In this document: one piece after another, positions 52,657-62,103 of the stretch | How the letters are laid out: the number at the start of each line of letters is the position of its first letter | Position numbering within the stretch: the stretch's first letter is position 1 | Source of the DNA: Dermatophilus congolensis | Lineage (GTDB): Bacteria > Actinomycetota > Actinomycetes > Actinomycetales > Dermatophilaceae | Reading direction: 5' to 3' | Length of the DNA stretch: 64,000 nucleotides | Assembly: GCF_900447215.1 (NCBI RefSeq) | Contig: NZ_UFYA01000001.1 | Span: forward strand, 1,302,001 to 1,366,000 | Made by a program: the position numbers and the translations under genes | Notes under the pieces: model-generated | Databases searched by the model: none | What the model was told of the DNA's origin: nothing | What the model saw: only the letters and a program-made list of their open reading frames with translations

Positions 52657-53634
52657 CTATTTACGGAAAGGGCTGATGCGCCAAAACAGCACCGCCGAGA
52701 TAATCAGCGCTCCTGTTACCCACACCACCAAGGAAAAGAAGGCTGCCTGGTTGCTCATGTCGTAGGAGGAGAAAACAGAAGATCCAGAAAGGCGACTGGT
52801 GGCAGGTTTCATCAAAACTGCGGCCCCATTTCTGGGGTCCCACACACCCAATATGGGAAGAGCAACGATACCTAAAACCATGATCGATGAGCAGATGGCA
52901 GCCGATCCAATAAGTAACCCAATTGCTCTACCAGCAAACGCAGCCAGAAAAACCATGAATAGGCTGGCAAGGAACGCAACCCACACCACAGAGACATCGG
53001 GGAAAACGTCGAGTCTTTTACTACGTGAGGGACTTTTGCGGCATTGTATGCGGCTTGCGTACCGAAAGCACCTAGCTGCATTCCACACGCCGTTGCAACC
53101 ACCGCACCGAAGGTCACGAAAAGAAGCTCGAGGGTCTGCGACAGGTAAACCCCGGCGACGCCCTAGAAGACACATGCGAACTTTGAGCATGCCACTGTTC
53201 TTTTCCGAGGTGGATAAAACAACACCAACGCACGCAGCCACCAGACTCAAGAAAACAGAACTAAAGGGTATCGACTCAATTAGAGGCCCCAAGCCTGGGG
53301 AAAGCGACTTCCATGCAGTAACTGCTTTTTCGAAGTCATAACGGAGCGAGTTCTCTATATGAATACTGTGTGCATCTTCTTGAGCAACAACAGGGCGAGA
53401 TAATGCGTCCTGTAAAGTCTCCCCATTTTTAGCACTGAACTGCACAGCAGAATCAAATACCTCCATACTGTTCTGGAACTGATTCAACCGCGTACCTTGA
53501 AAACCAACACCCACCACAAAAGCTGCAAGAACCAACCACCGCACATACGGCTGCTGCAGCACCCGACGCACTTCACACCCCACCCAGCTACCCCTGACGC
53601 CCCCACCAGCCGTAACGCTCTCATTCACAGGCAT
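52657..53634 (-). pseudogene. ABC-2 type permease with two compensating frameshifts
   Basis: 325 aa if read straight through, with membrane helices near the N-terminus (YVRWLVLAAFVVGVGF), at about 120-140 and four at the C-terminal end (VAFLASLFMVFLAAFAG, ICSSIMVLGIVALPILG). The middle (about 53000-53160) is Arg/Cys-rich and not membrane-like in this frame, but the neighbouring frame gives GVAGVYLSQTLELLFVTFGA and VVATACGMQLGAFGTQAAYN, a proper helix. So one shift near 53165 and another near 52990 disturb the centre. Its start overlaps the ATPase gene by 10 nt. Confidence 0.65.
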
Positions 53635-54237
53635 TGAACGAGCCTTCCTTTGTCGAGCTCAAACACACGATCTTGGACCTGAGAGAACGCTCTTCGATCA
53701 TGCCCCGAGGCCAGGAGCACACACCCCGCATCTTTCTTTGCCTTCATGATTTTCACGAAAGCTTCAATCCCAAGATCGTCAAGACCATTAGTGGGCTCAT
53801 CTAACAGAACAACTCGAGCATCGGAAAGAAAAACCGCAGCAAGACTGAGCCGCTTCTTCTGCCCCAATGAATAGCTACTCACCCGACGACCAAGCAGCAA
53901 AGGGTCGAAAAAATCTTCAACAAGATGCCCGACCTCTCTCATCGAGAGAAACCTGCCAGACAAATACACAAGATTCTCCAAACCAGTAAGGTTTGTCATC
54001 AACGGCGAATCATCAAACAGCCCAAAACACTGCCGCGCCCGCGCATGCAGCGGTTCACCATCAAACAACACCTGCCCCTCCACCGGCACAAGCCCGCCAA
54101 TCGCAGCCAATAACGTTGTTTTCCCAGCGCCGTTCTTCCCCCGAATAACCGTCAAACTTCCCGGACAGGCAGAAAAATCCACCCCCGGAAAAAACAACAG
54201 TCTTATATTTTTTCTTCAACCCTTTGACCGAAAGCAC
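53625..54237 (-). pseudogene. ABC transporter ATP-binding protein with N-terminal frameshift
   Basis: Most of the protein (190 aa in one frame from about 54197) is intact: Walker A GKNGAGKTTLL, Q-loop region FGLFDDSPLMTN, signature YSLGQKKRLSLA, Walker B VVLLDEPTNGLDD and switch His in ASGHDRRAF. The expected first strand LSVKGLKKKYKTVVF lies in another frame, starting at a GTG at 54237 with a GAGGG site. A T6/G5 run near 54185-54195 is where the frames part. It works with the permease that follows it. Confidence 0.7.
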
Positions 54238-54365
54238 ACTCTATCCCTCACCCAAAAACACTCCGGCCCCTCATTAAACCCCACCGCACCAGCCAAAACA
54301 CCTAAAACACATCCGTGCACCCCAGCGCTATCACCACGCCACCCCAAGCGGGATACGCTCAAACC

Positions 54366-55358
54366 ATGGCCGAGCCACCCACCACCCCACAACCCCCCTG
54401 CTCCATCCAGTGGGACAAAGCCACCGACCCCGCCTGGGGAACCACCTCACCAGCCCTATTCTGGATCGCGATGGAACAACGCGGGCCATGGGGACGCAAA
54501 GCATTCACTCAATCCCGGCTCGACCCCACCATCGGTCAAACCCTCGAAAAAAATGCTGAAACAGCTGGCGGACGCGCCCTACTCATCCGGCAACCCAGCG
54601 CGGCCCGAGAAACCGCAACCCCCTACCCCCGACACGTCTTCCTCAGTGGCGGTATGGCACAAGGCAACCCATGGCTCCTCCACGGCATCCACCCTGACCC
54701 CGCCGTCATCGCAAACCTGCCTTTCGAAGCCGCAGCAGCAGGAGACATCGACACCGTCCGTGAGCACGCCCCCTGGCTTACCCCCACCCACACATCCATC
54801 CTCTTGATCTGCACCAACAGCAAACGCGACCAATGCTGTGCAAAACGAGGCCGACCCATCGTCGACACAGCATCACCACAATTCCCCGAACGCATCTGGG
54901 ACTGCACCCACACCGGCGGGCACCGCTTCGCTCCCACCGCAGTCCTCCTACCCCACGGCCTGGGACTAGCCCGACTCAGCGACACCCACACCATCCCCGA
55001 CCTCCTCACAGACACCTCAGGAACCCCCAGCGACACCACCTTCACCACCGCCACCACCCCCCACACCCTCACCACCAGCTACCACCTGCGCGGCCTATCC
55101 CACCTACCCGCCGCCGAACAAGCTGCCGACGCCTACATTCGCACCCACCTAGCCACCAATAACGAAGCCGTCCCCATCCTCGCCCTGACCACCACCGCCA
55201 CCATCACCGAAGAACGCACCACCCCCGTCACCGTCACCCACACCGACGGACGCACCTGGAACCTCCTCGTCCGCCAAACAGACCGCCACGACCTGCCCGC
55301 CTCCTGCGGCGGCGCCCCCATCACCGCCACCGCCCACTACGTCGAACCCGCCACCTAA
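54366..55358 (+). CDS. sucrase/ferredoxin-like family protein
   Basis: 330 aa from the ATG at 54366; an ATG at 54315 is possible and no clear ribosome-binding site marks either. The thioredoxin-like ferredoxin domain has ICTNSKRDQCCAKRGRPIVD and IWDCTHTGGHRFAPTAVLLP, whose Cys and His can hold a [2Fe-2S] cluster. The C-terminal half is Thr-rich, with TNNEAVPILALTTTA and RQTDRHDLPASCGG. The function is unknown. It lies next to the topoisomerase B gene, as in relatives. Confidence 0.85.
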   Translation: MAEPPTTPQPPCSIQWDKATDPAWGTTSPALFWIAMEQRGPWGRKAFTQSRLDPTIGQTLEKNAETAGGRALLIRQPSAARETATPYPRHVFLSGGMAQGNPWLLHGIHPDPAVIANLPFEAAAAGDIDTVREHAPWLTPTHTSILLICTNSKRDQCCAKRGRPIVDTASPQFPERIWDCTHTGGHRFAPTAVLLPHGLGLARLSDTHTIPDLLTDTSGTPSDTTFTTATTPHTLTTSYHLRGLSHLPAAEQAADAYIRTHLATNNEAVPILALTTTATITEERTTPVTVTHTDGRTWNLLVRQTDRHDLPASCGGAPITATAHYVEPAT

Positions 55359-55426
55359 AACAACCGCGCCCCCACTCCCACCACGGGGAGCAGGGGCACC
55401 GATCAACCCAACCGGGCTACCACCCA

Positions 55427-57574
55427 TCAGGCATCAATACGCTCGGCATTCAACTCATGCGCCGAAGCCACAATGAAATCCTTACGCGGGGCAACATCAG
55501 ACCCCATCAACAAATCAAACACCCGACTCGCGGCCTCCACATCAGCGACCTGAACCCTGCGCAACGTCCGATGCGAGGGATCCATCGTCGTCTCCCGCAA
55601 CTGCGCAGCATCCATCTCCCCCAACCCCTTATACCGCTGCATCGGCTCCTTCCACCCCTTACCCGACTTACGTAGCCGCTTGGTCAACGCCAACATCTCA
55701 GCCTCCGAGTACGTGTACACGTACTCGTTCTTCTTCCCAGGGCCAGCATTGACCTCCAGCCGGTGCAACGGCGGAACCGCCGCGAACACCCGCCCCGCCT
55801 CCACCAGCGGACGCATATACCGGAAAAACAACGTCAACAACAACGTCCGAATATGCGCACCATCAACATCAGCGTCGGTCATGATGATGACCTTGCCGTA
55901 ACGGGCAGCCTCAACATCAAACGTGCGCCCCGACCCCGCACCCAAAACCTGAATAATCGACGCGCACTCAAAGTTGTTCAACATATCCGCGATAGAAGCC
56001 TTCTGAACGTTCAGAATCTTTCCGCGAATCGGCAACAACGCCTGAAACTCACTATTACGCGCAGCCTTAGCCGTACCCATCGCCGAGTCACCCTCAACAA
56101 TGAACAACTCCGAACGCTCCACATCCGAAGTACGGCAGTCATACAACTTCGGCGGCATCGACGAAGACTCCAACGCCGTCTTACGCCGCTGCGTCTCCTT
56201 ATGCTGACGCGCCGAAATACGCGCCTTCATCTCCGCAACGACCTTCTCCAACACGCCCGTAGCCTGCTGCTTCGTTGGCCGCTTCGTCGACTCCAGCAAC
56301 GCCGTCAACTGCTTATCCACCACCCGCGAAACAATGCCGCGCACCGCACTGGTGCCCAACACTTCCTTCGTCTGCCCCTCAAACTGCGGCTCAGCCAGAC
56401 GCACCGTCACCACAGCCGTCAACCCCGCCAACACATCGTCCTTCTCCGGCTTATCACTGCCAGGACGCAACGCACGAGAACGTGCCTCCACCTGCTTACG
56501 CACACACTTCAACACCCCGGCCTCAAAACCAGCCAAATGCGTCCCCCCCTTGGGGGTCGCAATGATGTTGACGAACGTACGCACTTTCGTCTCATACCCA
56601 TCCCCCCACCGCAGCGCCACATCCACATCGCAATCACGCTGCACATCCGTAGGCGTCATATGCCCCGACTCATCCAACACAGGCACCCGCTCGGTAAACG
56701 TACCGTGCCCCTGCAACCGCCACACATCACTCACCGGCTGATCCGTAGCCAAAAACTCCACAAACTCAGCAATCCCACCCTCATGCTGGAACCGCTCCTC
56801 CACCGGGCCGCTCTCCCCCGGCGTCCCCGGCAAACCACGCTCATCGCGTACCACAATCCCCAACCCCGGGATCAAAAAACTTGTCTGCCGCGCACGACCA
56901 GCCAAATCCTCATACGAGAACTGCGCCGTCGACAAGAAAATCTGTCGATCCACCCAATACCGCACCCGCGTACCAGTCACACCACGCTTAGCCTTACCCA
57001 CCACCGGGGGAGGCGTGGGCTCCTCATAGGCAGTAAACGGCGCATCCGGACGCGGATTACCCGGATCAGCATCATCAAACACCCCTGGCACTCCCCGACG
57101 GAATGACATCTGATACGTCTTCCCGCCACGATCCACCTGCACATCCAGCCGCTCCGAGAGCGCATTCACCACCGACGCACCCACACCATGCAAACCACCC
57201 GAAGCCGTGTATGAACCGCCACCAAACTTGCCACCGGCATGCAGCTTGGTGAACACCACCTCCAGCCCGGACAGCCCCGTCCGCGGCTCCACATCCACCG
57301 GAATACCACGCCCATAGTCACGAACCTCTACACACCCATCCGGCCGCAACACCACCTCAATCGAATCACCATGACCACCCAGTGCCTCATCCACCGAGTT
57401 GTCGATGATCTCCCACAAACAATGCATCAACCCCCGCGAGTCCGTAGACCCGATGTACATCCCCGGGCGCTTACGAACAGCTTCCAGCCCCTCCAGAACC
57501 TGCAAATGCCGCGCCGTATACCCCGCCGGCTCTCCCGACTTACCGTTCTTCGCACCAGCTGCGGCCACTACCAC
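55427..57574 (-). CDS. type IIA topoisomerase (topo IV/second gyrase) subunit B
   Basis: 715 aa from a GTG near 57574 with an AGG-containing site; a longer open frame to 57667 is less likely. GHKL ATPase motifs: WEIIDNSVDEALGG, RDYGRGIPVD, HAGGKFGGGSYTASGGLHGV (cut here at 20). Transducer: KTYQMSF to KVRTFVNIIATPKGGTHLAG (20). TOPRIM: FIVEGDSAMGTAK, GKILNVQKA, TDADVDGAHIRTLLLTLFFR. It pairs with the A subunit at 33542-36226. It ends at RKDFIVASAHELNAERIDA without the long gyrase tail. Confidence 0.94.
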   Translation of the reverse strand: MVVAAAGAKNGKSGEPAGYTARHLQVLEGLEAVRKRPGMYIGSTDSRGLMHCLWEIIDNSVDEALGGHGDSIEVVLRPDGCVEVRDYGRGIPVDVEPRTGLSGLEVVFTKLHAGGKFGGGSYTASGGLHGVGASVVNALSERLDVQVDRGGKTYQMSFRRGVPGVFDDADPGNPRPDAPFTAYEEPTPPPVVGKAKRGVTGTRVRYWVDRQIFLSTAQFSYEDLAGRARQTSFLIPGLGIVVRDERGLPGTPGESGPVEERFQHEGGIAEFVEFLATDQPVSDVWRLQGHGTFTERVPVLDESGHMTPTDVQRDCDVDVALRWGDGYETKVRTFVNIIATPKGGTHLAGFEAGVLKCVRKQVEARSRALRPGSDKPEKDDVLAGLTAVVTVRLAEPQFEGQTKEVLGTSAVRGIVSRVVDKQLTALLESTKRPTKQQATGVLEKVVAEMKARISARQHKETQRRKTALESSSMPPKLYDCRTSDVERSELFIVEGDSAMGTAKAARNSEFQALLPIRGKILNVQKASIADMLNNFECASIIQVLGAGSGRTFDVEAARYGKVIIMTDADVDGAHIRTLLLTLFFRYMRPLVEAGRVFAAVPPLHRLEVNAGPGKKNEYVYTYSEAEMLALTKRLRKSGKGWKEPMQRYKGLGEMDAAQLRETTMDPSHRTLRRVQVADVEAASRVFDLLMGSDVAPRKDFIVASAHELNAERIDA

Positions 57575-57970
57575 ACACCTACTTCCATCCAGCGGACACC
57601 CGACCAAACCAGCCGAAGCACCACGCAATTCACCAAAACACACCCCACCGAGCGGCCCAAAACCCACCCAGACGGAGACGATTCCTCACGAGGCTACCGT
57701 CAGGGCCGATGAGGCTCGAAGATCTCACGCCCACCCCGCTGCTCGGCAACCACCGCACACAGCTCACAAACACTTGCAGACAACGGTGACAAACCGGGAA
57801 GGATTTGGCGTGATTGACTGTTAAAGACGGCGAAAGGAACTCCTCATCGCACGGATGAGTCCTCCCGACACTGACGTCGACAGCAACACACCCAAGCGAA
57901 TCGACGGAGTTTCGACAACGACGCCACCGGCATCCCGGCAGGCGTCCTGAATGGACGGAGTAGGGCTGAC
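57575..57970. other. gap between topoisomerase B and DUF7455 genes
   Basis: It is a divergent promoter region of nearly 400 nt. Frames here are open on the minus strand but have no family resemblance. No sigma-factor gene end is seen, although sigA is the usual neighbour of the DUF7455 gene in related genomes. Confidence 0.4.
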
Positions 57971-58168
57971 GTGACTACCGCTGTTTTGACACCGATGACC
58001 TCGGCCGACCGCTGCGACCGGTGCGGAGCACAAGCATACGTACGAGCAACCCTGCGCAGCGGCGGCGAACTGCTGTTCTGCGCCCACCACGCACGCGAAC
58101 ACGCCGACCGACTCACCGAGATAGACGCCACCATCCACGACGAGACTGAACGTCTCCACACGAGCTAA
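57971..58168 (+). CDS. DUF7455 zinc-binding small protein
   Basis: 65 aa from a GTG with a GGAG site. A likely zinc site is formed by ADRCDRCGAQAYVRATL and ELLFCAHHAREH (CXXC plus CXHH). The C-terminal helix is LTEIDATIHDETERL. It is a conserved actinobacterial family of unknown function that sits beside the topoisomerase B gene. A perfect terminator follows. Confidence 0.9.
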   Translation: MTTAVLTPMTSADRCDRCGAQAYVRATLRSGGELLFCAHHAREHADRLTEIDATIHDETERLHTS

Positions 58169-58188
58169 CCACCAGCCCAACAACAACT

Positions 58189-58250
58189 CCATGTGTGGGG
58201 GGGAGCTACCAAAATTGGTAGCTCCCCCCCACACATGGAAAAACTTTTTT
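58189..58250. terminator. terminator between DUF7455 and DUF3040 genes
   Basis: A long perfect stem (CCATGTGTGGGGGGGAGCTA and complement) with a small A-rich loop is followed by TTTTTT at 58245-58250. The flanking genes are convergent. Confidence 0.9.
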
Positions 58251-58272
58251 CAGCAGCACACCACGCCGCAGA

Positions 58273-58677
58273 TCAAAAACCGTTCTCCCGACGACGCCGC
58301 TCCCACCGCTGCTCCAAACGCTGCGAGAACGACCCCGATGACGAAGCACGACGCCCCCCAGCAGAACGCCCAGAAAAACCTCGCCTCGGCGCAGACTCTG
58401 CCTGCTTACGCTTCAATGTCGCTGGCGTGAAAGCCCAGGCCATACCACCCACCATCGCAACAAAACCCACCACACCAAGCCAAATCAGGTTCCCGGCAAC
58501 ACCACCCAAAACCAACCCCAAACCCACCACTGCTCCCACACAACCAACCACCACCCGCTGACGAGACGACCCCCCGGCCACCCCACCACGCATAGACGAC
58601 GCAAACCGCGGATCCTCCGCATACAGGGCGCGCTCCATCTGATCGAGCATCTTCTGCTCGTTCTCGGACAGGGGCAT
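58273..58677 (-). CDS. DUF3040 membrane protein
   Basis: 134 aa from the ATG at 58677 with GAGGAGG upstream; an open frame to 58773 is not used. The N-terminus PLSENEQKMLDQMERALYAE, then DPRFASSM, is the DUF3040 signature. Two transmembrane helices follow (about 48-88, VVGCVGAVVGLGLVLGGVAG and VGFVAMVGGMAWAF). A Ser/Arg-rich basic tail (RRASSSGSFSQRLEQRWERR) ends the protein. Function unknown; often near mraZ or dinB in actinobacteria. Confidence 0.9.
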   Translation of the reverse strand: MPLSENEQKMLDQMERALYAEDPRFASSMRGGVAGGSSRQRVVVGCVGAVVGLGLVLGGVAGNLIWLGVVGFVAMVGGMAWAFTPATLKRKQAESAPRRGFSGRSAGGRRASSSGSFSQRLEQRWERRRRENGF

Positions 58678-58865
58678 CGCAACCTCCTCGACCAACAAAC
58701 CACCGACCGCCCCACACCGGGGACGCACCACAACAACTCCAAAAACCCGCACCCCATAGACAGGGCTGAACACCAGAATAGGTGTCGGGCCACAGTTTTT
58801 ACCAGGGATTAGGCCGCGGGTTGCGTCCCACCCTCTCCATCAGCCACCCAACCGCGTGACCCACC

Positions 58866-60113
58866 TCACTCACGCAGCCTCATCCCATCCTCGCCAAGGT
58901 CACGTTTCAACAAACTCGCCGGCCGAACAATCCCCTGACCAAATCGTGCACTCACCGCATCTACTGCCACCTCTGCCTCACGCCACCCTTGCTCTGGCGC
59001 GAACAGATCCCGCTGCACCGCAACCTCAGCACGACGCACCAGACCTTCCAACCGCACCCCCACCAACCGCACCCGCATTCCCTGCACACCAAGGTTGTCG
59101 AACAAACCTCGCGCCTGAAGAAAAATTTCCCGACCCACATCAGTGTGCTCCTGCACAGTCACCGACCTAGTCACCGTCGTGAAATCTGAAAAACGCACCC
59201 GCAACGTAATCGTTCGCCCCACCATCCCTGCCGCCCTAGCGCGAGCAGCGGTCTTTTCACACATCGCCAACAACCGCCGCTGCAACTCAGCCACATCATC
59301 AATATCGTGCTCAAAAGTTTGATCCGCCCCGATACTCTTCTCCACCCGTTCAGGGGTCACCACACGCGGATCTTTACCCCAAGCCATCGCATACAAATGC
59401 TCACCGGTAGCACCCAATGCGTGCCGCAGCGTCGATACCGATGTAGTGGCGATATCCGAGACGTACCGCAACCCCAACCGATGCAAATGCTCCTCAGTTT
59501 TATCCCCTACACCCCACAACGCCCCCACCGGCAACTGCTGTACAAACTCGACCATCTCCGCCGCCGGAACCACCAACATGCCGTCCGGCTTAGCCATTCC
59601 CGAGGCAATCTTCGCCACAAACTTTGTCGACGCCACCCCTACCGAGCATGTGATGCCCTGCTCAGCAAAAATCGCTGCCCGGATCTGCTCGGCGATGACC
59701 GCCGGTGAACCCAACCTGCGCACCGCACCCGACACATCCAAAAACGCCTCATCCAACGACAACGGCTCAATCACAGGCGTCACCGTCGCGAACGTTTCCA
59801 TCACCGCAGCCGAAACCGCCCGATACCGCTCATGCTGAGGCGGCAATACCACTGCCTGCGGACACAGCCGCACCGCGCGTGACATCGGCATCGCCGAGGC
59901 CACCCCAAAAGCTCGCGCCTCATACGTGGCAGATAAAACCACCCCTCGCGTCCCACCCCCGATGATCACCGGCTTACCTATCAAGTGCGGGTGATCCAGC
60001 AACGTGACCGAGGCATAAAACGCATCCATGTCGACATGCAGAATGACGCAGCCAGTGTCATCAACAGGGCTGTGGCTGTGCCGCGCCGGGACCGGAAAAC
60101 GTCGTCTACTCAC
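58866..60113 (-). CDS. dinB: DNA polymerase IV (Y family)
   Basis: 415 aa from a GTG at 60113 with GGGGTG upstream. Catalytic metal residues lie in LHVDMDAFYASV (about residue 30) and PLSLDEAFLDVSG (about 125). SVGVASTKFVAKIASGMAKP (20) and a thumb HhH GVGDKTEEHLHRLGLRYVSD follow, then the little-finger domain with VGRTITLRVRFSDFTTVTRS. The C-terminus EDGMRLRE lacks a clear beta-clamp motif, though QRDLFAP may serve. It performs translesion synthesis. No LexA box was identified upstream. Confidence 0.94.
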   Translation of the reverse strand: MSRRRFPVPARHSHSPVDDTGCVILHVDMDAFYASVTLLDHPHLIGKPVIIGGGTRGVVLSATYEARAFGVASAMPMSRAVRLCPQAVVLPPQHERYRAVSAAVMETFATVTPVIEPLSLDEAFLDVSGAVRRLGSPAVIAEQIRAAIFAEQGITCSVGVASTKFVAKIASGMAKPDGMLVVPAAEMVEFVQQLPVGALWGVGDKTEEHLHRLGLRYVSDIATTSVSTLRHALGATGEHLYAMAWGKDPRVVTPERVEKSIGADQTFEHDIDDVAELQRRLLAMCEKTAARARAAGMVGRTITLRVRFSDFTTVTRSVTVQEHTDVGREIFLQARGLFDNLGVQGMRVRLVGVRLEGLVRRAEVAVQRDLFAPEQGWREAEVAVDAVSARFGQGIVRPASLLKRDLGEDGMRLRE

Positions 60114-60188
60114 CGTGAGCACCCCGACACGACACAACCACAACTCACCACTGCACCTATGCACACAGCAAGCACAGCACCATCAAAA

Positions 60189-60980
60189 TCACTGCCCCGA
60201 ATCAATCGCAGCTTTGCTCGCCAACACGTGCAAAGACGCCCCAATGTGCGCCAAATGCGCCGATGCCGGATGCCCCGCCACGGCACGCTCCAGCGCCCGT
60301 AGTGACTCACGCTCAGCATCACTGGAAACCAAAGCGGCTGGCACAAGCCCCTCAAACACGCGCACGCCCTCTGCATCCACGATTTCCAAACCGCTACCTG
60401 CGAGCAGTTCAGCAATCTCTGCAGCATCGAAACGACGACGCAACGGATCCTTTTCACCCCAACGCCCATCTTCACTGAGCAACACCTGCCGAGCTTGCTC
60501 GAAACGACCACTCAGCGCCCGCGACATCACTGCGCCCACTCGCTGTGCCACTGTCAGACTGAGTACCCCGCCATGGGTGAGCACACGCGCAAGCTCGGCA
60601 ACAGCATCGGCAGGGGCCTCCACGTGCTCTAGGACACCGTGGCACAACACCGCATCCACTCCCGCTGCGGGCACAATTTGGCTCAAGGAATCCACGTCGC
60701 CTTGAACAGCGGTGATGTTCTCTAATCCACCAACTTCCTGTGCGCGTTGAGTCAGGGACGCCAAAGCGTTGGGGCTGGGGTCAACAACAGTGATCTCATA
60801 CCCTCGCCGCGCTAGCGGCACAGCTAACCCACCGGCTCCTCCACCAAAATCAAGGATCCGTAGTGGCCGCCCTACGGCCTGGGCTCGTGAGCGCAAGGAT
60901 GCAGTGACAGCCTCCCAGACTGCGCTAGAGCGAGCAGGGCTTTCGCCGAGGGGGGTGAGTTCACTCGCTTCTTCGGCCAT
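60189..60980 (-). CDS. class I SAM-dependent methyltransferase
   Basis: 263 aa from the ATG at 60980 with AAGGAG 8 nt upstream. The Rossmann fold has motif I LRILDFGGGAGGLAVPLARR, motif II ITVVDPSP, motif III ITAVQGDVDSL and motif IV DAVLCHGVLEHVEAP. The layout and the LCHGVLEH motif resemble the SmtA/CmoM-like methyltransferases. Substrate unknown. It is 75 nt upstream of dinB on the same strand and conserved there in relatives. Confidence 0.88.
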   Translation of the reverse strand: MAEEASELTPLGESPARSSAVWEAVTASLRSRAQAVGRPLRILDFGGGAGGLAVPLARRGYEITVVDPSPNALASLTQRAQEVGGLENITAVQGDVDSLSQIVPAAGVDAVLCHGVLEHVEAPADAVAELARVLTHGGVLSLTVAQRVGAVMSRALSGRFEQARQVLLSEDGRWGEKDPLRRRFDAAEIAELLAGSGLEIVDAEGVRVFEGLVPAALVSSDAERESLRALERAVAGHPASAHLAHIGASLHVLASKAAIDSGQ

Positions 60981-61076
60981 GGGCAGGCTCCTTCCTGAGA
61001 TGGATTGCATGGGTATCAAAACCCATTGCTCACCATACGTTCCATGCGTTGTTCATGGCCGTCTGTTCGTGGTGGC

Positions 61077-61502
61077 CTAGTGGTATTGGCTGATGGGACT
61101 AGCAGGAGTTAAAGGCACTCCGAGGACAGCTGCTGTGAGGTCGACGAATGTTTTTGCTGCCTCAACAAACGAGGCTGCTTCATCGTCGCTGGGTTCCCAC
61201 AGGCCGTTTTCGATGCGTTGTCTGCGTGTGGTTGCGCGGGCGAAATAGATAGACCAGTCACTGAGTTCGGGAGCAAGCTCAGCAACAGCGGCCCAGGCTC
61301 CTCTGGGCGCGGGAGTGCCCAGCTTGGCGGCCACAATTGCTCCCGCGGCGCGCAATGCCGCCAGATGGGCGTCGACGTAGCGTTCGGGTGCTGTTTGTGC
61401 ATTGAGCGTTCGAGTGCAGATGCTGTGGGCTTTGGCCAGTAGATCCAGGGCGGCGGTGTTGCTGGCTGTGCTGCGTTTTCTGGTGGCGGTTCGTGGAGCC
61501 AT
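61077..61502 (-). CDS. SAV_6107-type HEPN domain protein
   Basis: 141 aa. A basic start (APRTATRKRSTA) is followed by a helical bundle: DLLAKAHSICTRTLNAQTAP, ERYVDAHLAALRAAGAIVAA, then WSIYFARATTRRQRIENGL and a last helix ASFVEAAKTFVDLTAAVLG. The pattern matches the SAV_6107 HEPN family next to dinB in actinobacteria. HEPN proteins are often RNases or partners of nucleotidyltransferases; the R-x4-6-H RNase motif is not seen, so a catalytic role is doubtful. Confidence 0.82.
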   Translation of the reverse strand: MAPRTATRKRSTASNTAALDLLAKAHSICTRTLNAQTAPERYVDAHLAALRAAGAIVAAKLGTPAPRGAWAAVAELAPELSDWSIYFARATTRRQRIENGLWEPSDDEAASFVEAAKTFVDLTAAVLGVPLTPASPISQYH

Positions 61503-62103
61503 TGTGAGGTCTTTCGTGGCTGGTGGCCTTAATAGCCAGGGCTACAGGCTGGAGGGTGCGGCGTAGATACATTTTCTTTCTCGCATGCACCTGTCGTAAT
61601 ACTCGAAAAGACAGCTGAAATGTGAACTTCTCGAAGATCAAAGTAAAACCAAATACAAGCAGAGCAGAACACCAGGGCGTGCTACTTGCAATAATACAAT
61701 TAAGTCACCACATAAACCCCTAATGAGAAGAACAAAAACAATTCTGTTTCACCTGTTAATCAGCCCAGGTTCCTCTTGATTTCAATCCCTGCTCCACGCC
61801 GTGGGGAAAACAAACTGACAGAAACTCTTCATCATCGCCGCGCTTTCGATAACCCACCAGAATCGCTGCTATTTTCGGAAAGTGACCTCAGAACGATGTG
61901 GTCGCCTACCTGCCTGGTAGCCTCCCACGGTCCTTACCCAAACCCCATCCGCCGCCATGCACTCGGGTGCCTGTAGCACGGCACGATGGGTGGTGTGCCG
62001 CTGGCACCCGTCGGCACTGCCAGACGTAACACACCTAGCCAGCAACGCTCGAGAGTGCATACAAGCACTAGGCTGGAACGGACCACCCGCTCTGGAGGAC
62101 CCG
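61503..62103. other. AT-rich divergent gap before polyprenyl synthetase gene
   Basis: About 600 nt without a gene I can support; 61620-61780 is noticeably AT-rich. A TAGGCT -10-like box at 62069-62074 may start the polyprenyl synthetase transcript. In related genomes metF commonly lies here; no trace of its motifs was found. Confidence 0.45.

Noticed and set aside
55763-57106. 447-codon plus-strand frame opposite the topoisomerase B gene
   Set aside because: It is His/Arg-rich with no family resemblance, a shadow of the real minus-strand gene.
57821-58234. Minus-strand frame covering the DUF7455 gene
   Set aside because: It is antisense to the clearly conserved DUF7455 protein and starts inside the terminator hairpin.
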